The notes beneath the pieces are model-generated. The model did no database searches. It was not told the DNA's origin and saw only the letters and a list, made by a program, of their open reading frames with translations. 39,625 bases of DNA. Origin: an uncultured Anaerolineae bacterium (GTDB taxonomy: Bacteria; Chloroflexota; Anaerolineae; Anaerolineales; Villigracilaceae). Both the position numbers and the translations under genes were made by a program. Shown here in pieces: positions 1 to 8,758 of the stretch (its first letter is position 1; every line of letters starts with the position of its first letter). Location of the stretch: positions 1-39,625 of the forward strand of contig CAIWAX010000157.1 in assembly GCA_903910795.1 (NCBI GenBank), written 5' to 3'.

Positions 1-88
1 CACTCCCTATTCTGCCATTGCGAGCCTGCTCCTGGCGAAGCAATCCCCCAATTCACCTATGTTTCATATTTTCCAGGAGGAAAAGAAC

Positions 89-1843
89 ATGTTTGCAAGA
101 AAAAGTTTTGTCTGGATGCTCAGCCTGACAGTGTTGCTCAGCCTGCTGCTGGCCGCTTGCGCTCCAGCCGCCACGGCCACCCCGGTCGCCGTCACTTCGG
201 CTCCCGCCGCCACCCAACCACCGGCCGCTGCCAATACCGCCGTTCCAGCCGCCACGCAGGCTGCCCCGGCTGCCACCGCCACGACCGCTGCCCCAGCCGC
301 CCCGGCTGGTGGTGTCCTGCGCTGGAGCCTGGTAGGCATCAACGAACTCCCGGCTCTCGATCCGCCCCTGGCTGGCGCTTCCCAATCGGTGGGTGTCATC
401 AGCCTGGTCTTTGAAGGCCTGGTGCGTCTCGACAGCCAACTAAAAATTGCGCCCGCGGGCGCCGAATCGTGGGATATCAAAGATGGCGGCAAGACCTTCA
501 TCTTCCACATCCGCAAGGGTCTCAAATTCGCCAATGGCGACCCGGTCAGCGCTGATGATTTTGCCTATTCGCTCAACCGTGCCTTTGGCCCGGACTTTGC
601 CAACGGCAACGCTGGTTATTATCTCTCCAACATCGTCGGTTCGATGGATGTCACCAACGCCAAGGCCAAGACCATCTCGGGCGTCAAGGTCATTGATCCG
701 CAGACCCTCGAAATCGATCTGCAAACCCCCTCGGTTTACTTCCTGTACCAGTTGACCTTCCCGGCTTCTTTTGTGGTATCAAAGAAAGCCGTCGAAGCTG
801 ACCCAACCAAATGGACCGATACCGCCTTTGGCACCGGCCCATTCATGGTCAAGGAATGGAAACACAACGAGAGTATCAGCCTGGTGCCCAACCCCAATTA
901 CTGGCTGGGCAAACCGCAGATTTCCGAAATCGACATGCCTTTTATCCAGGATCCCGCCACTGCGCTCAAACTCTACCAGACCGGCGAACTGGATATCATG
1001 GGCTCCTATAACTTCCCCACCGATCAGATCTCGAGCGTTTCATCGCTGCCCGAGTTCAAACAGGTCAACCAGTTCTTTGTGGCCTATATTGGTTTCAACA
1101 ACGCCAAGGCGCCTTTCAAGGATGTGCGCGTGCGTCAGGCCTTTGCCAAGGCGCTTGATAAACCGACCCTGATCAACAAGGTACTGGAAGGCGCTGTGCT
1201 GCAGGCCGATACCATCATCCCGCCCGGTATGCCCGGTTTCAACCAGGCCGCCGCTGCTATCCAGCAGTTTAACGCCGCCGATGCCCAGAAGCTGCTGGCG
1301 GATGCCGGTTTCCCGGACGGCAAGGGCTTCCCGAAGGTCGCGCTCTCCATCAATAACCAGGACCCGAACTACGCCAAGATCGCGGCTACGCTGAAACAGA
1401 TGTGGAAGGAAAACCTGGGCGTCGATGTTGAGATCAACACCGAAGAGCTTGCCAAGTTCAATGATGATCTGACCGCCACGGCCAACAAGCCCGAAGACCC
1501 GGCCGCCTTCAGTATGTACATCAGCGTCTGGGGCGCGGATTATCCCGACCCACAGAACTTTGTATCCCAGCAGCTTCGCACCGGCGTGGGCAACAACAAC
1601 GGCCATTACTCCAATTCCCAGTTTGACAAGCTGGTCGACCAGGCCGATGTCGAAACCGATCAGGCCAAGCGGCTCGATCTATACCAGCAGGCCGAAAAGA
1701 TTGCCCTGACCGAAGTGGGCTGGCTGCCGCTCTTTTATGGCAAGGCCGACCTGTTGATCCGTCCGACGGTCAGCGGGCTGGTGGTGACACCCCAGGGCCT
1801 GTTTCCGCAGGGTGACTGGACCAAGGTTACCGTTGCAAAGTAA
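89..1843 (+). CDS. ABC transporter substrate-binding lipoprotein, peptide/oligopeptide family 5
   Basis: Signal peptide with lipobox LLLAAC, Ala/Pro/Thr-rich linker, then family 5 SBP body (FHIRKGLKFANGDPVSADDFAYSLNRA, GTGPFMVKEWKHNESISLVPNPNYW). Start ATG at 89 is preceded by a GGAGGAAAAG ribosome-binding site. Confidence 0.93.
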   Translation: MFARKSFVWMLSLTVLLSLLLAACAPAATATPVAVTSAPAATQPPAAANTAVPAATQAAPAATATTAAPAAPAGGVLRWSLVGINELPALDPPLAGASQSVGVISLVFEGLVRLDSQLKIAPAGAESWDIKDGGKTFIFHIRKGLKFANGDPVSADDFAYSLNRAFGPDFANGNAGYYLSNIVGSMDVTNAKAKTISGVKVIDPQTLEIDLQTPSVYFLYQLTFPASFVVSKKAVEADPTKWTDTAFGTGPFMVKEWKHNESISLVPNPNYWLGKPQISEIDMPFIQDPATALKLYQTGELDIMGSYNFPTDQISSVSSLPEFKQVNQFFVAYIGFNNAKAPFKDVRVRQAFAKALDKPTLINKVLEGAVLQADTIIPPGMPGFNQAAAAIQQFNAADAQKLLADAGFPDGKGFPKVALSINNQDPNYAKIAATLKQMWKENLGVDVEINTEELAKFNDDLTATANKPEDPAAFSMYISVWGADYPDPQNFVSQQLRTGVGNNNGHYSNSQFDKLVDQADVETDQAKRLDLYQQAEKIALTEVGWLPLFYGKADLLIRPTVSGLVVTPQGLFPQGDWTKVTVAK

Positions 1844-1872
1844 GCGCGGCTTGCCTGAACCTACCGTATAAT

Positions 1873-1903
1873 AGAAGGGCGACCGGTTGCCGGTCGCCCT
1901 TCT
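1873..1903 (+). terminator. Strong 14-bp hairpin between the SBP gene and the permease genes (attenuator or mRNA 3'-end stabiliser)
   Basis: AGAAGGGCGACCGG-TTG-CCGGTCGCCCTTCT perfect inverted repeat, without a good poly-U tract. Confidence 0.75.
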
Positions 1904-1917
1904 TGTTCAATAAACCT

Positions 1918-2853
1918 ATGTGGAAAATCCTCTCCCGGCGCGCTCTCTCCCTGCTTTTTGTGCTTTTCTCGGTCACCTTTCTCACCTTCTTTGTGAGCTA
2001 TTTGGCGCCGGGTGACCCGATTCTGAATATGATGGGCGGCCGCCAGGATCCGGTGCGCTATGCTTTTTTGCGGCACCTCTACGGTCTGGACCAACCCTGG
2101 CTCTTCCAGTATGGTTCCTACCTGAATAATCTGCTGCACGGCAACCTGGGCTACTCCTTCAAGTATCCCGAACGGCCGGTCTGGGCTCTCATCTCCAATG
2201 GCGTGCCAGTCTCCTTGCAGTTGGGGCTGCTGGCGCTGGTCTTCAGCCTGGGCATCGGTGTGCTGGCCGGTGTGCTGGCCGCCCTCTGGCAGAACACTTG
2301 GCGTGATACCGGTATCATGGCGGTCATGCTGGCGCTTTATTCGGTGCCGTCTTTTGTGATCATCCCGCTGGCCTGGGCTATCGACCTGGCGCTGTACAAG
2401 GCCGGGCTGCCATCCCTGCCGGTGGCCGGTTGGGGCAAGCCCGAGCAGGTTATCCTGCCAGTGCTGGTGTTGGCAGCCGCCAATGTTGGTTTTATCGCGC
2501 GCCTGATGCGCAACAGCATGCTGCAGGTCATGCGCGAGGATTTTATCCGTACCGCGCGCGCCAAGGGTCTGCCCTGGCGGGTGGTCATCCGCAAGCATGT
2601 GCTCAGCAACGCCCTGTTGCCGCTGCTGACTGTACTCGGCCCGGCAACCGCCTTCCTGGTGACCGGCGCCTTTGTGGTTGAGAACCTGTTTGCCATCCCG
2701 GGCATCGGATACCTGGCGGTGCAGTCCATCGGTCAGCGCGATTACCCGGTCATCCAGGCCACCACCCTGCTGCTGGCGCTGGCAGTAGTGGTTATGAACT
2801 TGCTGACCGATATCGCCTACACCATCGCCGATCCGCGGGTGAGGGTGGAATGA
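1918..2853 (+). CDS. ABC transporter permease, DppB/OppB family
   Basis: Hydrophobic segments and DppB-type motifs (MREDFIRTARAKGLPWRVVIRKHVLSNALLPLLTVLGP; VENLFAIPGIGYLAVQSI). The ORF track gives 1903 (TTG); ATG at 1918 is preferred. Confidence 0.92.
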   Translation: MWKILSRRALSLLFVLFSVTFLTFFVSYLAPGDPILNMMGGRQDPVRYAFLRHLYGLDQPWLFQYGSYLNNLLHGNLGYSFKYPERPVWALISNGVPVSLQLGLLALVFSLGIGVLAGVLAALWQNTWRDTGIMAVMLALYSVPSFVIIPLAWAIDLALYKAGLPSLPVAGWGKPEQVILPVLVLAAANVGFIARLMRNSMLQVMREDFIRTARAKGLPWRVVIRKHVLSNALLPLLTVLGPATAFLVTGAFVVENLFAIPGIGYLAVQSIGQRDYPVIQATTLLLALAVVVMNLLTDIAYTIADPRVRVE

Positions 2854-3782
2854 GCCTGAACGCTGCCGATCTGCCCACTGGTCAGACCCACGTTCAAAAT
2901 AACTGGTGGCGGCGTCTGTTCCACAACCGGGCTGCCTCGATCAGCGGCATATTTGTGCTTGCGGCGATTTTGCTGGCGCTGGCCGGGCCCGCGCTCTACC
3001 AGAACACGCTGCCTTCCGATCAGTCACGCACCCGCGATGGGGTCTACCAGGATTACAACGCCATCAATGCCGGCCCCTCCGCCCAGCACTGGCTGGGCGC
3101 CGACTACCTCGGCCGGGATATGCTCACCCGCCTGTTCGTGGCGGTGGGTGTCTCGCTGCTGGTGGCCTTTGTGGTGGAGTTCCTGAATATCTTTCTGGGA
3201 GGCCTGCTTGGGCTGCTGGCCGGTTATTTTGGCGGCTGGATTGACATGCTCATCTCGCGCGCCGCGGATATGCTGTTCGCCTTCCCCGGTCTGCTGCTGG
3301 CTATCCTGGTTTCAGCGGTCTTTGGCACGGCGGCCCGCGAAGCCTATGGCGGCATGGGACGCCTCATCCTGGTGGCGGGCGCCCTTAGCCTGGTTTCCTG
3401 GCCGTTGATGGCGCGCCTGGTGCGCAGCGAAACCCTCTCGGTCAAATCCCGCGATTTTGTGATGGCCTCGCGCGGTCTGGGCGCCTCGGATTTCCAGATT
3501 ATCGCTGCCCACCTGCTGCCGAATGTTGCCTGGCTGATCGCTGTGGCCGCCACGCTGGATGTCGCCAGTGTGATCGTCAACGAGGCCACCCTCAGCCTAC
3601 TGGGGTTGGGCATCGAAGAGCCGGGCGCCAGCCTGGGCTTGATGATCTTCCGTGCTGCGGGTAAGCTCGAGCGTTTTCCATTGCAGGTTTTCATCCCGGC
3701 CGCCGCCATCACGCTGCTCGTGCTGGCTTTTTCATTCTTGGGCGATGGTCTGCGCGACGCCTTCGACCCGCATTCAAGTTAA
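2850..3782 (+). CDS. ABC transporter permease, DppC/OppC family
   Basis: 4-nt overlap with the upstream permease; DppC N-terminus; EAA-loop motif RDFVMASRGLGASDFQIIAAHLLPNV. Confidence 0.92.
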   Translation: MSLNAADLPTGQTHVQNNWWRRLFHNRAASISGIFVLAAILLALAGPALYQNTLPSDQSRTRDGVYQDYNAINAGPSAQHWLGADYLGRDMLTRLFVAVGVSLLVAFVVEFLNIFLGGLLGLLAGYFGGWIDMLISRAADMLFAFPGLLLAILVSAVFGTAAREAYGGMGRLILVAGALSLVSWPLMARLVRSETLSVKSRDFVMASRGLGASDFQIIAAHLLPNVAWLIAVAATLDVASVIVNEATLSLLGLGIEEPGASLGLMIFRAAGKLERFPLQVFIPAAAITLLVLAFSFLGDGLRDAFDPHSS

Positions 3783-3807
3783 GACGATAAACACGAAATA
3801 CTTGAAT

Positions 3808-3835
3808 AAACACAAAAAGAGCCCTTTTTGTGTTT
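3808..3835. terminator. AT-rich hairpin between the OppC-like and ABC-2 ATPase genes
   Basis: AAACACAAAAAG-AGCC-CTTTTTGTGTTT, perfect 12-bp arms and 4-nt loop, in the intergenic gap. Confidence 0.55.
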
Positions 3836-3869
3836 TCCTGATGTTTTCCGCCAAGGATCGAACGCTCTT

Positions 3870-4853
3870 ATGCCCCAATCTGCCGCAATCACTGTCGAAA
3901 AATTAAGCAAAACCTATCAGGTGTCTGAACGCGAAGGTGGCTTTAGCGCGGCTGTGCGCAGCTTTTTCAAGCGCACCTACCGCGATGTGCGCGCCGTGGA
4001 CACCGTCAGCTTTCAGATCGAACCCAGCGAAGTGGTTGGGTTCCTGGGGCCGAACGGCGCCGGGAAAACCACCACCCTCAAGATGCTTTCCGGCCTGCTG
4101 CACCCCACCGGCGGGCAGGCGCGCGTGCTCGGGTACACTCCCTGGGAACTCAAGCGTGAGTACCTGTCTTCCATGACCCTGGTCATGGGCCAGCGCAACC
4201 GGCTATCCTGGGACATCCCCGCCGCGGATTCTTTCCTGCTCAACCAGGCCATTTACCGCCTGCCGGATGCGGATTTCAAACGCACCCTGGCTGAACTGGA
4301 TGAGCTGCTCGATCTCAAGGAGATTATCAAAAAACCGGTCCGCAACCTGTCGCTTGGCGAGCGTATGAAATGCGAACTGGCCGCCGGGCTGCTGCACCGC
4401 CCTAAAGTGCTCTTCCTGGATGAACCCACCATCGGCCTGGATATCACAGCCCAGGTGCGTATCCGCGAGTTCCTCAAGGAGTACAACCGCCGCAGCGGCG
4501 CCACCATCCTGCTCACCAGTCACTACATGGCGGATGTGACTGCCCTGTGTGAACGCGTCATCATCATCCATCAGGGTAAATTGAAATATGACGGCGGGCT
4601 GAACGACCTGGCGCGCAAAATCGCCCCCTTCAAACTGATTGGCGTCCGGCTGGGTGATTCTGCCGCCCATGACCTCTCGCGCTACGGCAAACCGGCCCAG
4701 GCGGATGAGGAAAGCGAAATGTCCTTTATCGAGGTGCGCGCTGACCAGGTCACCTTAGTCACAGCCCGGCTGCTGGCCGACCTGCCCGTGCACGATATCA
4801 CCATCACCGACCCGCCGATCGAATCCGTGATCGAGCAGGCTTTTAACGGGTAA
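3870..4853 (+). CDS. ABC-2 type exporter ATP-binding protein
   Basis: Walker A GPNGAGKTT, signature LSLGERMKCELAAGLLHRP, Walker B VLFLDEPTIGLD. Start ATG at 3870 (MPQSAAITVEKLSKTYQV). Confidence 0.93.
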   Translation: MPQSAAITVEKLSKTYQVSEREGGFSAAVRSFFKRTYRDVRAVDTVSFQIEPSEVVGFLGPNGAGKTTTLKMLSGLLHPTGGQARVLGYTPWELKREYLSSMTLVMGQRNRLSWDIPAADSFLLNQAIYRLPDADFKRTLAELDELLDLKEIIKKPVRNLSLGERMKCELAAGLLHRPKVLFLDEPTIGLDITAQVRIREFLKEYNRRSGATILLTSHYMADVTALCERVIIIHQGKLKYDGGLNDLARKIAPFKLIGVRLGDSAAHDLSRYGKPAQADEESEMSFIEVRADQVTLVTARLLADLPVHDITITDPPIESVIEQAFNG

Positions 4854-4857
4854 TCCC

Positions 4858-5655
4858 ATGTTAAAAATTTACCAGCGTCTCTGGCAGGTCACCTGGGCCG
4901 AACAGTGGCAGTACCGCGCCAACACTTTGATGTACCTGTTGTACTGGCTGGTTTCACCTGTCGTCTATCTGTCTGTCTGGACGACCATCGCGCGCAGCCA
5001 GGGCAGCGTCAGCGGCCTGACCGCCAATGATTTCGTCATCTATTACATGACCCTGCTGATCATAGATCAGCTCACCAGCGATATCACCATTTACAATTTC
5101 GCCTCTAAAGTCCAGGACGGCACACTTTCCAACGACCTGATCCGCCCGATCCATCCCATGCTGACCACCACCCTGGTCAATAACATGGCTTTCAAGGTGC
5201 TCACGCTCCTGGCGCTGCTGCCGGTCTGGGGCGTTTTATGGTTCCTGTTCCAGCCCGACTTTACGGGGGTGACCTGGCAGGGCATCCTGCTGGTGATCCC
5301 GGCCGTAGTGCTTGGTTTTTTGATCAACTTCCTCCTGAACGCGGCCCTGACCTGTGTCGCCTTCTGGACTACGCGCATCTGGGCCCTGCATGAATTTTTT
5401 ATGGCCCTCGGAACGCTCTTTTCCGGCCAGTTTGTGCCGCTGACACTCATGCCGCCCCTGATCCAGAGCATCGCGCGCTTTTTACCCTTCCAACTCACCA
5501 AGTATTTTCTGATTGAGCTGATCCTGGGCCGTTTGTCGCCTTCTGATATTGTGCAGGGCTATTTGATGGGCGTTTTTTGGCTGGTTGTGTCCCTGTTGCT
5601 CTTCCGTTGGGCCTGGCGCAATGGCGTGAAGAAGTTTTCGGCGGTGGGTGCGTAA
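4858..5655 (+). CDS. ABC-2 family membrane permease
   Basis: Multi-TM protein directly after the ATPase gene; ABC-2 family pattern (VQDGTLSNDLIRPIHPML). Confidence 0.85.
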   Translation: MLKIYQRLWQVTWAEQWQYRANTLMYLLYWLVSPVVYLSVWTTIARSQGSVSGLTANDFVIYYMTLLIIDQLTSDITIYNFASKVQDGTLSNDLIRPIHPMLTTTLVNNMAFKVLTLLALLPVWGVLWFLFQPDFTGVTWQGILLVIPAVVLGFLINFLLNAALTCVAFWTTRIWALHEFFMALGTLFSGQFVPLTLMPPLIQSIARFLPFQLTKYFLIELILGRLSPSDIVQGYLMGVFWLVVSLLLFRWAWRNGVKKFSAVGA

Positions 5656-6444
5656 ATGAAAAACACCCTGTGCCTGATCAAGGTTTTCCTGCAGGTCAAC
5701 CTGCAAATGTCGCTGGCCTACCGCGCCGACACAGTCATCAACCTGCTGCTCAACCTGATGTGGCTGGGCTGGGAACTGCTCAGCCTGAGTATCATCTTCA
5801 GCAACACCAAAACACTGGGCGGCTGGGGCGTTGGCGAGTTGATCACCCTGCTAGGCGTTTTCCGGCTGGTCAACACCCTCATGGCGGCCCTGCTCTGGCC
5901 AGCCACCGAAAAATTCAATGCCTCGGTGCGCGACGGCTCCATGGATTACACCCTGCTGCAGCCGGCCAACAGCCTGTTCCTGGTCACTTTTGCGCGCATC
6001 ACCGTCTGGCGTATCTGGGATCTGGTGCTGGCTGTGATCCTGGTAGTGGCTGGCACCTTCATGTCCGGGGCCGGCACCTCCCCGCTCAGCTTGTTGTACT
6101 TTGTCGTTCTCACACTTTCCGGGGTACTGATCATTTACAGCCTGTGGGTGGTGTTGATCGCGTTGACCTTCTGGTTTACCAAGTTTGACAACAACGTCAC
6201 CATCCTGGCGGCGCTTCTGGATGCAGGGCGCTACCCATCCACCGTCTATCCCGCCTGGCTGCGCATTATCGTCACTTTCGTCGTACCCATCGCGCTGGCC
6301 ACTACCGTGCCAGTGCAGGCCTTGCGTGGAGAGCTGGGCGGTCAGCAGGTTCTGATCTTCCTGGCCGTCAGCGCTGCCAGCCTTCTGGTCGCCTCCCAGG
6401 TCTGGAAATACGGTATCCGCCAGTATAGCGGCGCCAGCAGTTGA
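5656..6444 (+). CDS. ABC-2 family membrane permease
   Basis: Abuts the previous ORF; paralogous arrangement (VRDGSMDYTLLQPANSLFL) and multiple TM segments. Confidence 0.85.
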   Translation: MKNTLCLIKVFLQVNLQMSLAYRADTVINLLLNLMWLGWELLSLSIIFSNTKTLGGWGVGELITLLGVFRLVNTLMAALLWPATEKFNASVRDGSMDYTLLQPANSLFLVTFARITVWRIWDLVLAVILVVAGTFMSGAGTSPLSLLYFVVLTLSGVLIIYSLWVVLIALTFWFTKFDNNVTILAALLDAGRYPSTVYPAWLRIIVTFVVPIALATTVPVQALRGELGGQQVLIFLAVSAASLLVASQVWKYGIRQYSGASS

Positions 6445-6467
6445 AATTTTTCGTTATATAATGCCCT

Positions 6468-6519
6468 CGGTCACAAATTGCGGTTCTTCACTTAAGCAAA
6501 AAAGCGCAATTTGTGACCG
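6468..6519. repeat. 15-bp perfect inverted repeat, 22-nt loop, upstream of the AICARFT gene
   Basis: CGGTCACAAATTGCG (6468-6482) and CGCAATTTGTGACCG (6505-6519). Confidence 0.8.
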
Positions 6520-6611
6520 TGAATGGTATATCTACGCATTTGAGAACGGGTATTATATAATGTTTCCAAAAACCGTTTTTACATTTTAAAATTTGCAAAA
6601 GGAAGCCTCCC

Positions 6612-7787
6612 ATGCCAGCCTCCCTCCCCCTCCGCTACGGAACCAACCCACAGCAAGCGCCCGCCCGCGTCTATATGAAAGATGGCGCGGAATTGCCCAT
6701 CACCATCTTGGGCGGATCACCGGGTTATATTAATCTACTGGACGGTCTGAATGCCTGGCAGCTTGTGCGTGAGCTGAAACAGGCCGCCGGGTTGCCTTCG
6801 GCAGCTTCCTTCAAACATGTCAGCCCATCTGGCGCGGCCATTGCCGTACCGCTTGGCGATACTCTGCGGAAAATATACTTTGTAGATGATCTGGAGCTTT
6901 CACCGTTGGCCGAAGCCTACGCGCGGGCGCGCGGTGTGGACCGCATGTCTTCGTTTGGCGACTTCATCGCGCTATCCGATACAGTGGATGTTTCCACCGC
7001 GCGCCTGATTGCGCGTGAGGTTTCGGATGGCGTGATCGCCCCTGGTTACGAACCTGCAGCTCTTGATATCCTCAGAGCAAAAAAGGGCGGCAAGTATGCA
7101 GTTGTGCAGATTGACCCTTCTTATGAGCCGGATCAAAACGAAACCCGCGAGGTGTTTGGCGTCAGTTTTGAGCAGCGCCGGCATGACCGTCCTGTAACTT
7201 CCGCGGATTTTTCCAACATTGTCTCTCTTAAACGGGATCTGCCTGCCGAAGCCGTGCGCGATATGAGTGTGGCCTGGATCACACTCAAGTACACCCAATC
7301 GAATTCGGTTTGTTTTGTTAAGGACGGGCAGACTATCGGTGTGGGCGCGGGGCAGCAGTCGCGGGTGCATTGTGTACGCCTGGCCGGGGGTAAGGCGGAT
7401 TTGTGGTATTTGCGGCAGCATCCGCGGGTGATGGGTCTCCCTTTTATTTCCGGGATTAAGCGTCCGGATCGTGATAATGCCATCGATCAGTTCCTGCAGC
7501 CGGGTGTGACGGCTGCCGAAAAGGCTAACTGGAAGAATATCTTCGGCGAACTTCCAGCGCAACTTAGCGATGATGAGCGGCGCGCCTGGCTGGACGGTTT
7601 GAGCGGTGTAACTCTGGGTTCAGATGCGTTTTTTCCCTTCCGCGACAGCCTGGATCGAGCTGCCCAGAGCGGTGTGCGCTATGTGCTGGAACCGGGCGGA
7701 TCCAACCGGGATGAAGATGTCATGGCGGCCTGTAATGAATACAGTATGACGATGGTCTTCACTGGTGTGCGCCTGTTCCATCATTAA
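6612..7787 (+). CDS. purH: Stand-alone AICAR formyltransferase (PurH C-terminal domain, eukaryote-like type)
   Basis: LPLRYGTNPQQAPARVY, SFKHVSPSGAA, YTQSNSVCFVKDGQTIGVGAGQQSRVHC, SDAFFPFRDSLDRA and C-terminal RLFHH are characteristic AICARFT motifs. Confidence 0.93.
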   Translation: MPASLPLRYGTNPQQAPARVYMKDGAELPITILGGSPGYINLLDGLNAWQLVRELKQAAGLPSAASFKHVSPSGAAIAVPLGDTLRKIYFVDDLELSPLAEAYARARGVDRMSSFGDFIALSDTVDVSTARLIAREVSDGVIAPGYEPAALDILRAKKGGKYAVVQIDPSYEPDQNETREVFGVSFEQRRHDRPVTSADFSNIVSLKRDLPAEAVRDMSVAWITLKYTQSNSVCFVKDGQTIGVGAGQQSRVHCVRLAGGKADLWYLRQHPRVMGLPFISGIKRPDRDNAIDQFLQPGVTAAEKANWKNIFGELPAQLSDDERRAWLDGLSGVTLGSDAFFPFRDSLDRAAQSGVRYVLEPGGSNRDEDVMAACNEYSMTMVFTGVRLFHH

Positions 7788-7883
7788 ACAGACGTTTGAC
7801 TGCGCCATTCCCGAGGCATCCGCAAATCAGAAGGGGCCTCGCTTTGAATATGAGTTCGTTTTTCGACGGATTGTCAATACCGA

Positions 7884-7904
7884 ACGATTTGCTTAGCAAA
7901 TCGT
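7884..7904. repeat. Dispersed palindromic element, family 1, copy 1
   Basis: ACGATTTGCT-T-AGCAAATCGT, perfect 10-bp arms; related copies at 17009 and 17493. Confidence 0.85.
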
Positions 7905-7943
7905 GGGTACTTTCCATTTTCTTTCATTTCTCGGAGTGTATAT

Positions 7944-8513
7944 ATGCCAATTGCCATACTTTCTGTACATGATAAAACTGGGCTGGTGGATTTTGCCAGG
8001 GGCCTGGCCGAACTGGGTTGGACGCTGCTGGCTTCGGGTGGGACGGCCCAGGCCCTGCGTGAGAATCACGTCCCTGTCCGTGAGGTGGCTGATTACACCA
8101 AATCGCCAGAAATTCTGGGCGGGCGGGTGAAAACGCTGCACCCTGCCATTCACGGCGGGCTGCTGGCGCGCCCCACGCAGGCTGACCATCTGCAATTGCT
8201 CAACCTGGGCTGGGATTATATCGATCTGGTGGCGGTCAATCTCTACCCGTTTGAACAAACCATCGCCAGACCGGGTGTAAGTTATGCTGAAGTGATCGAG
8301 AATATCGATATCGGGGGGGTGACTTTGATACGCGCGGCTGCCAAAAACCATGAAAGGGTGGGGTTGATTTGTGATCCTGCTGATTACGGAATGGTACTGG
8401 CGGAATTGCGCGGGGGCAGCCTGAGCGCTGAAACACGTAAGCGGCTGGCTATCAAGGGCTTTGCGCGCACTGCGCAGTATGATACCCGTATCCACGATTA
8501 TTTGAACAAATAA
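7944..8513 (+). CDS. purH: Stand-alone IMP cyclohydrolase (PurH N-terminal, MGS-like domain)
   Basis: [71 protein letters not shown]; ends after [12 protein letters not shown]. Confidence 0.93.
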   Translation: MPIAILSVHDKTGLVDFARGLAELGWTLLASGGTAQALRENHVPVREVADYTKSPEILGGRVKTLHPAIHGGLLARPTQADHLQLLNLGWDYIDLVAVNLYPFEQTIARPGVSYAEVIENIDIGGVTLIRAAAKNHERVGLICDPADYGMVLAELRGGSLSAETRKRLAIKGFARTAQYDTRIHDYLNK

Positions 8514-8666
8514 ATCAAATTCCCAGGGGAACGTCGCGCTAAAGCGCCTGCCCGGCGGCATTTTGAGCTCGGGAGGTTTCTCTCTGGCGCATAGCAGCAG
8601 GTTGGGGAAAGTATTTGTTTAGTTAATATGAGGGTAGATACTCATAATTATGGCAGTTTCGACAGG

Positions 8667-8694
8667 TATAATATTGTTACTGTGGTCCACAGTA
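8667..8694 (+). promoter_or_regulatory. Candidate -10 element followed by a palindromic operator upstream of the CpaE/pilin cassette
   Basis: TATAAT at 8667-8672, then TACTGTGG-T-CCACAGTA (8678-8694, perfect 8-bp arms). Confidence 0.5.
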
Positions 8695-8758
8695 TTTGTG
8701 TCCTTAGAAGCATTTCTATCCCTTTATCCAAATTTCGCCAATTTTTCTTAGCAGGGCT

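Noticed and set aside
53-534. Minus-strand ORFs (53-439, 64-534) opposite the first lipoprotein gene
   Set aside because: Low-complexity Gly/Ser/Ala-rich translations arising antisense to the Ala/Pro/Thr linker; the plus-strand SBP is clearly the real gene.
7884-7904. Family-1 palindrome as a rho-independent terminator
   Set aside because: No U-tract, and sister copies occur inside or at the start of coding sequence.
6612-8513. Split purH as a frameshift or assembly error
   Set aside because: The domain order is reversed and each ORF has its own start and natural domain boundaries, so a single indel cannot explain it.
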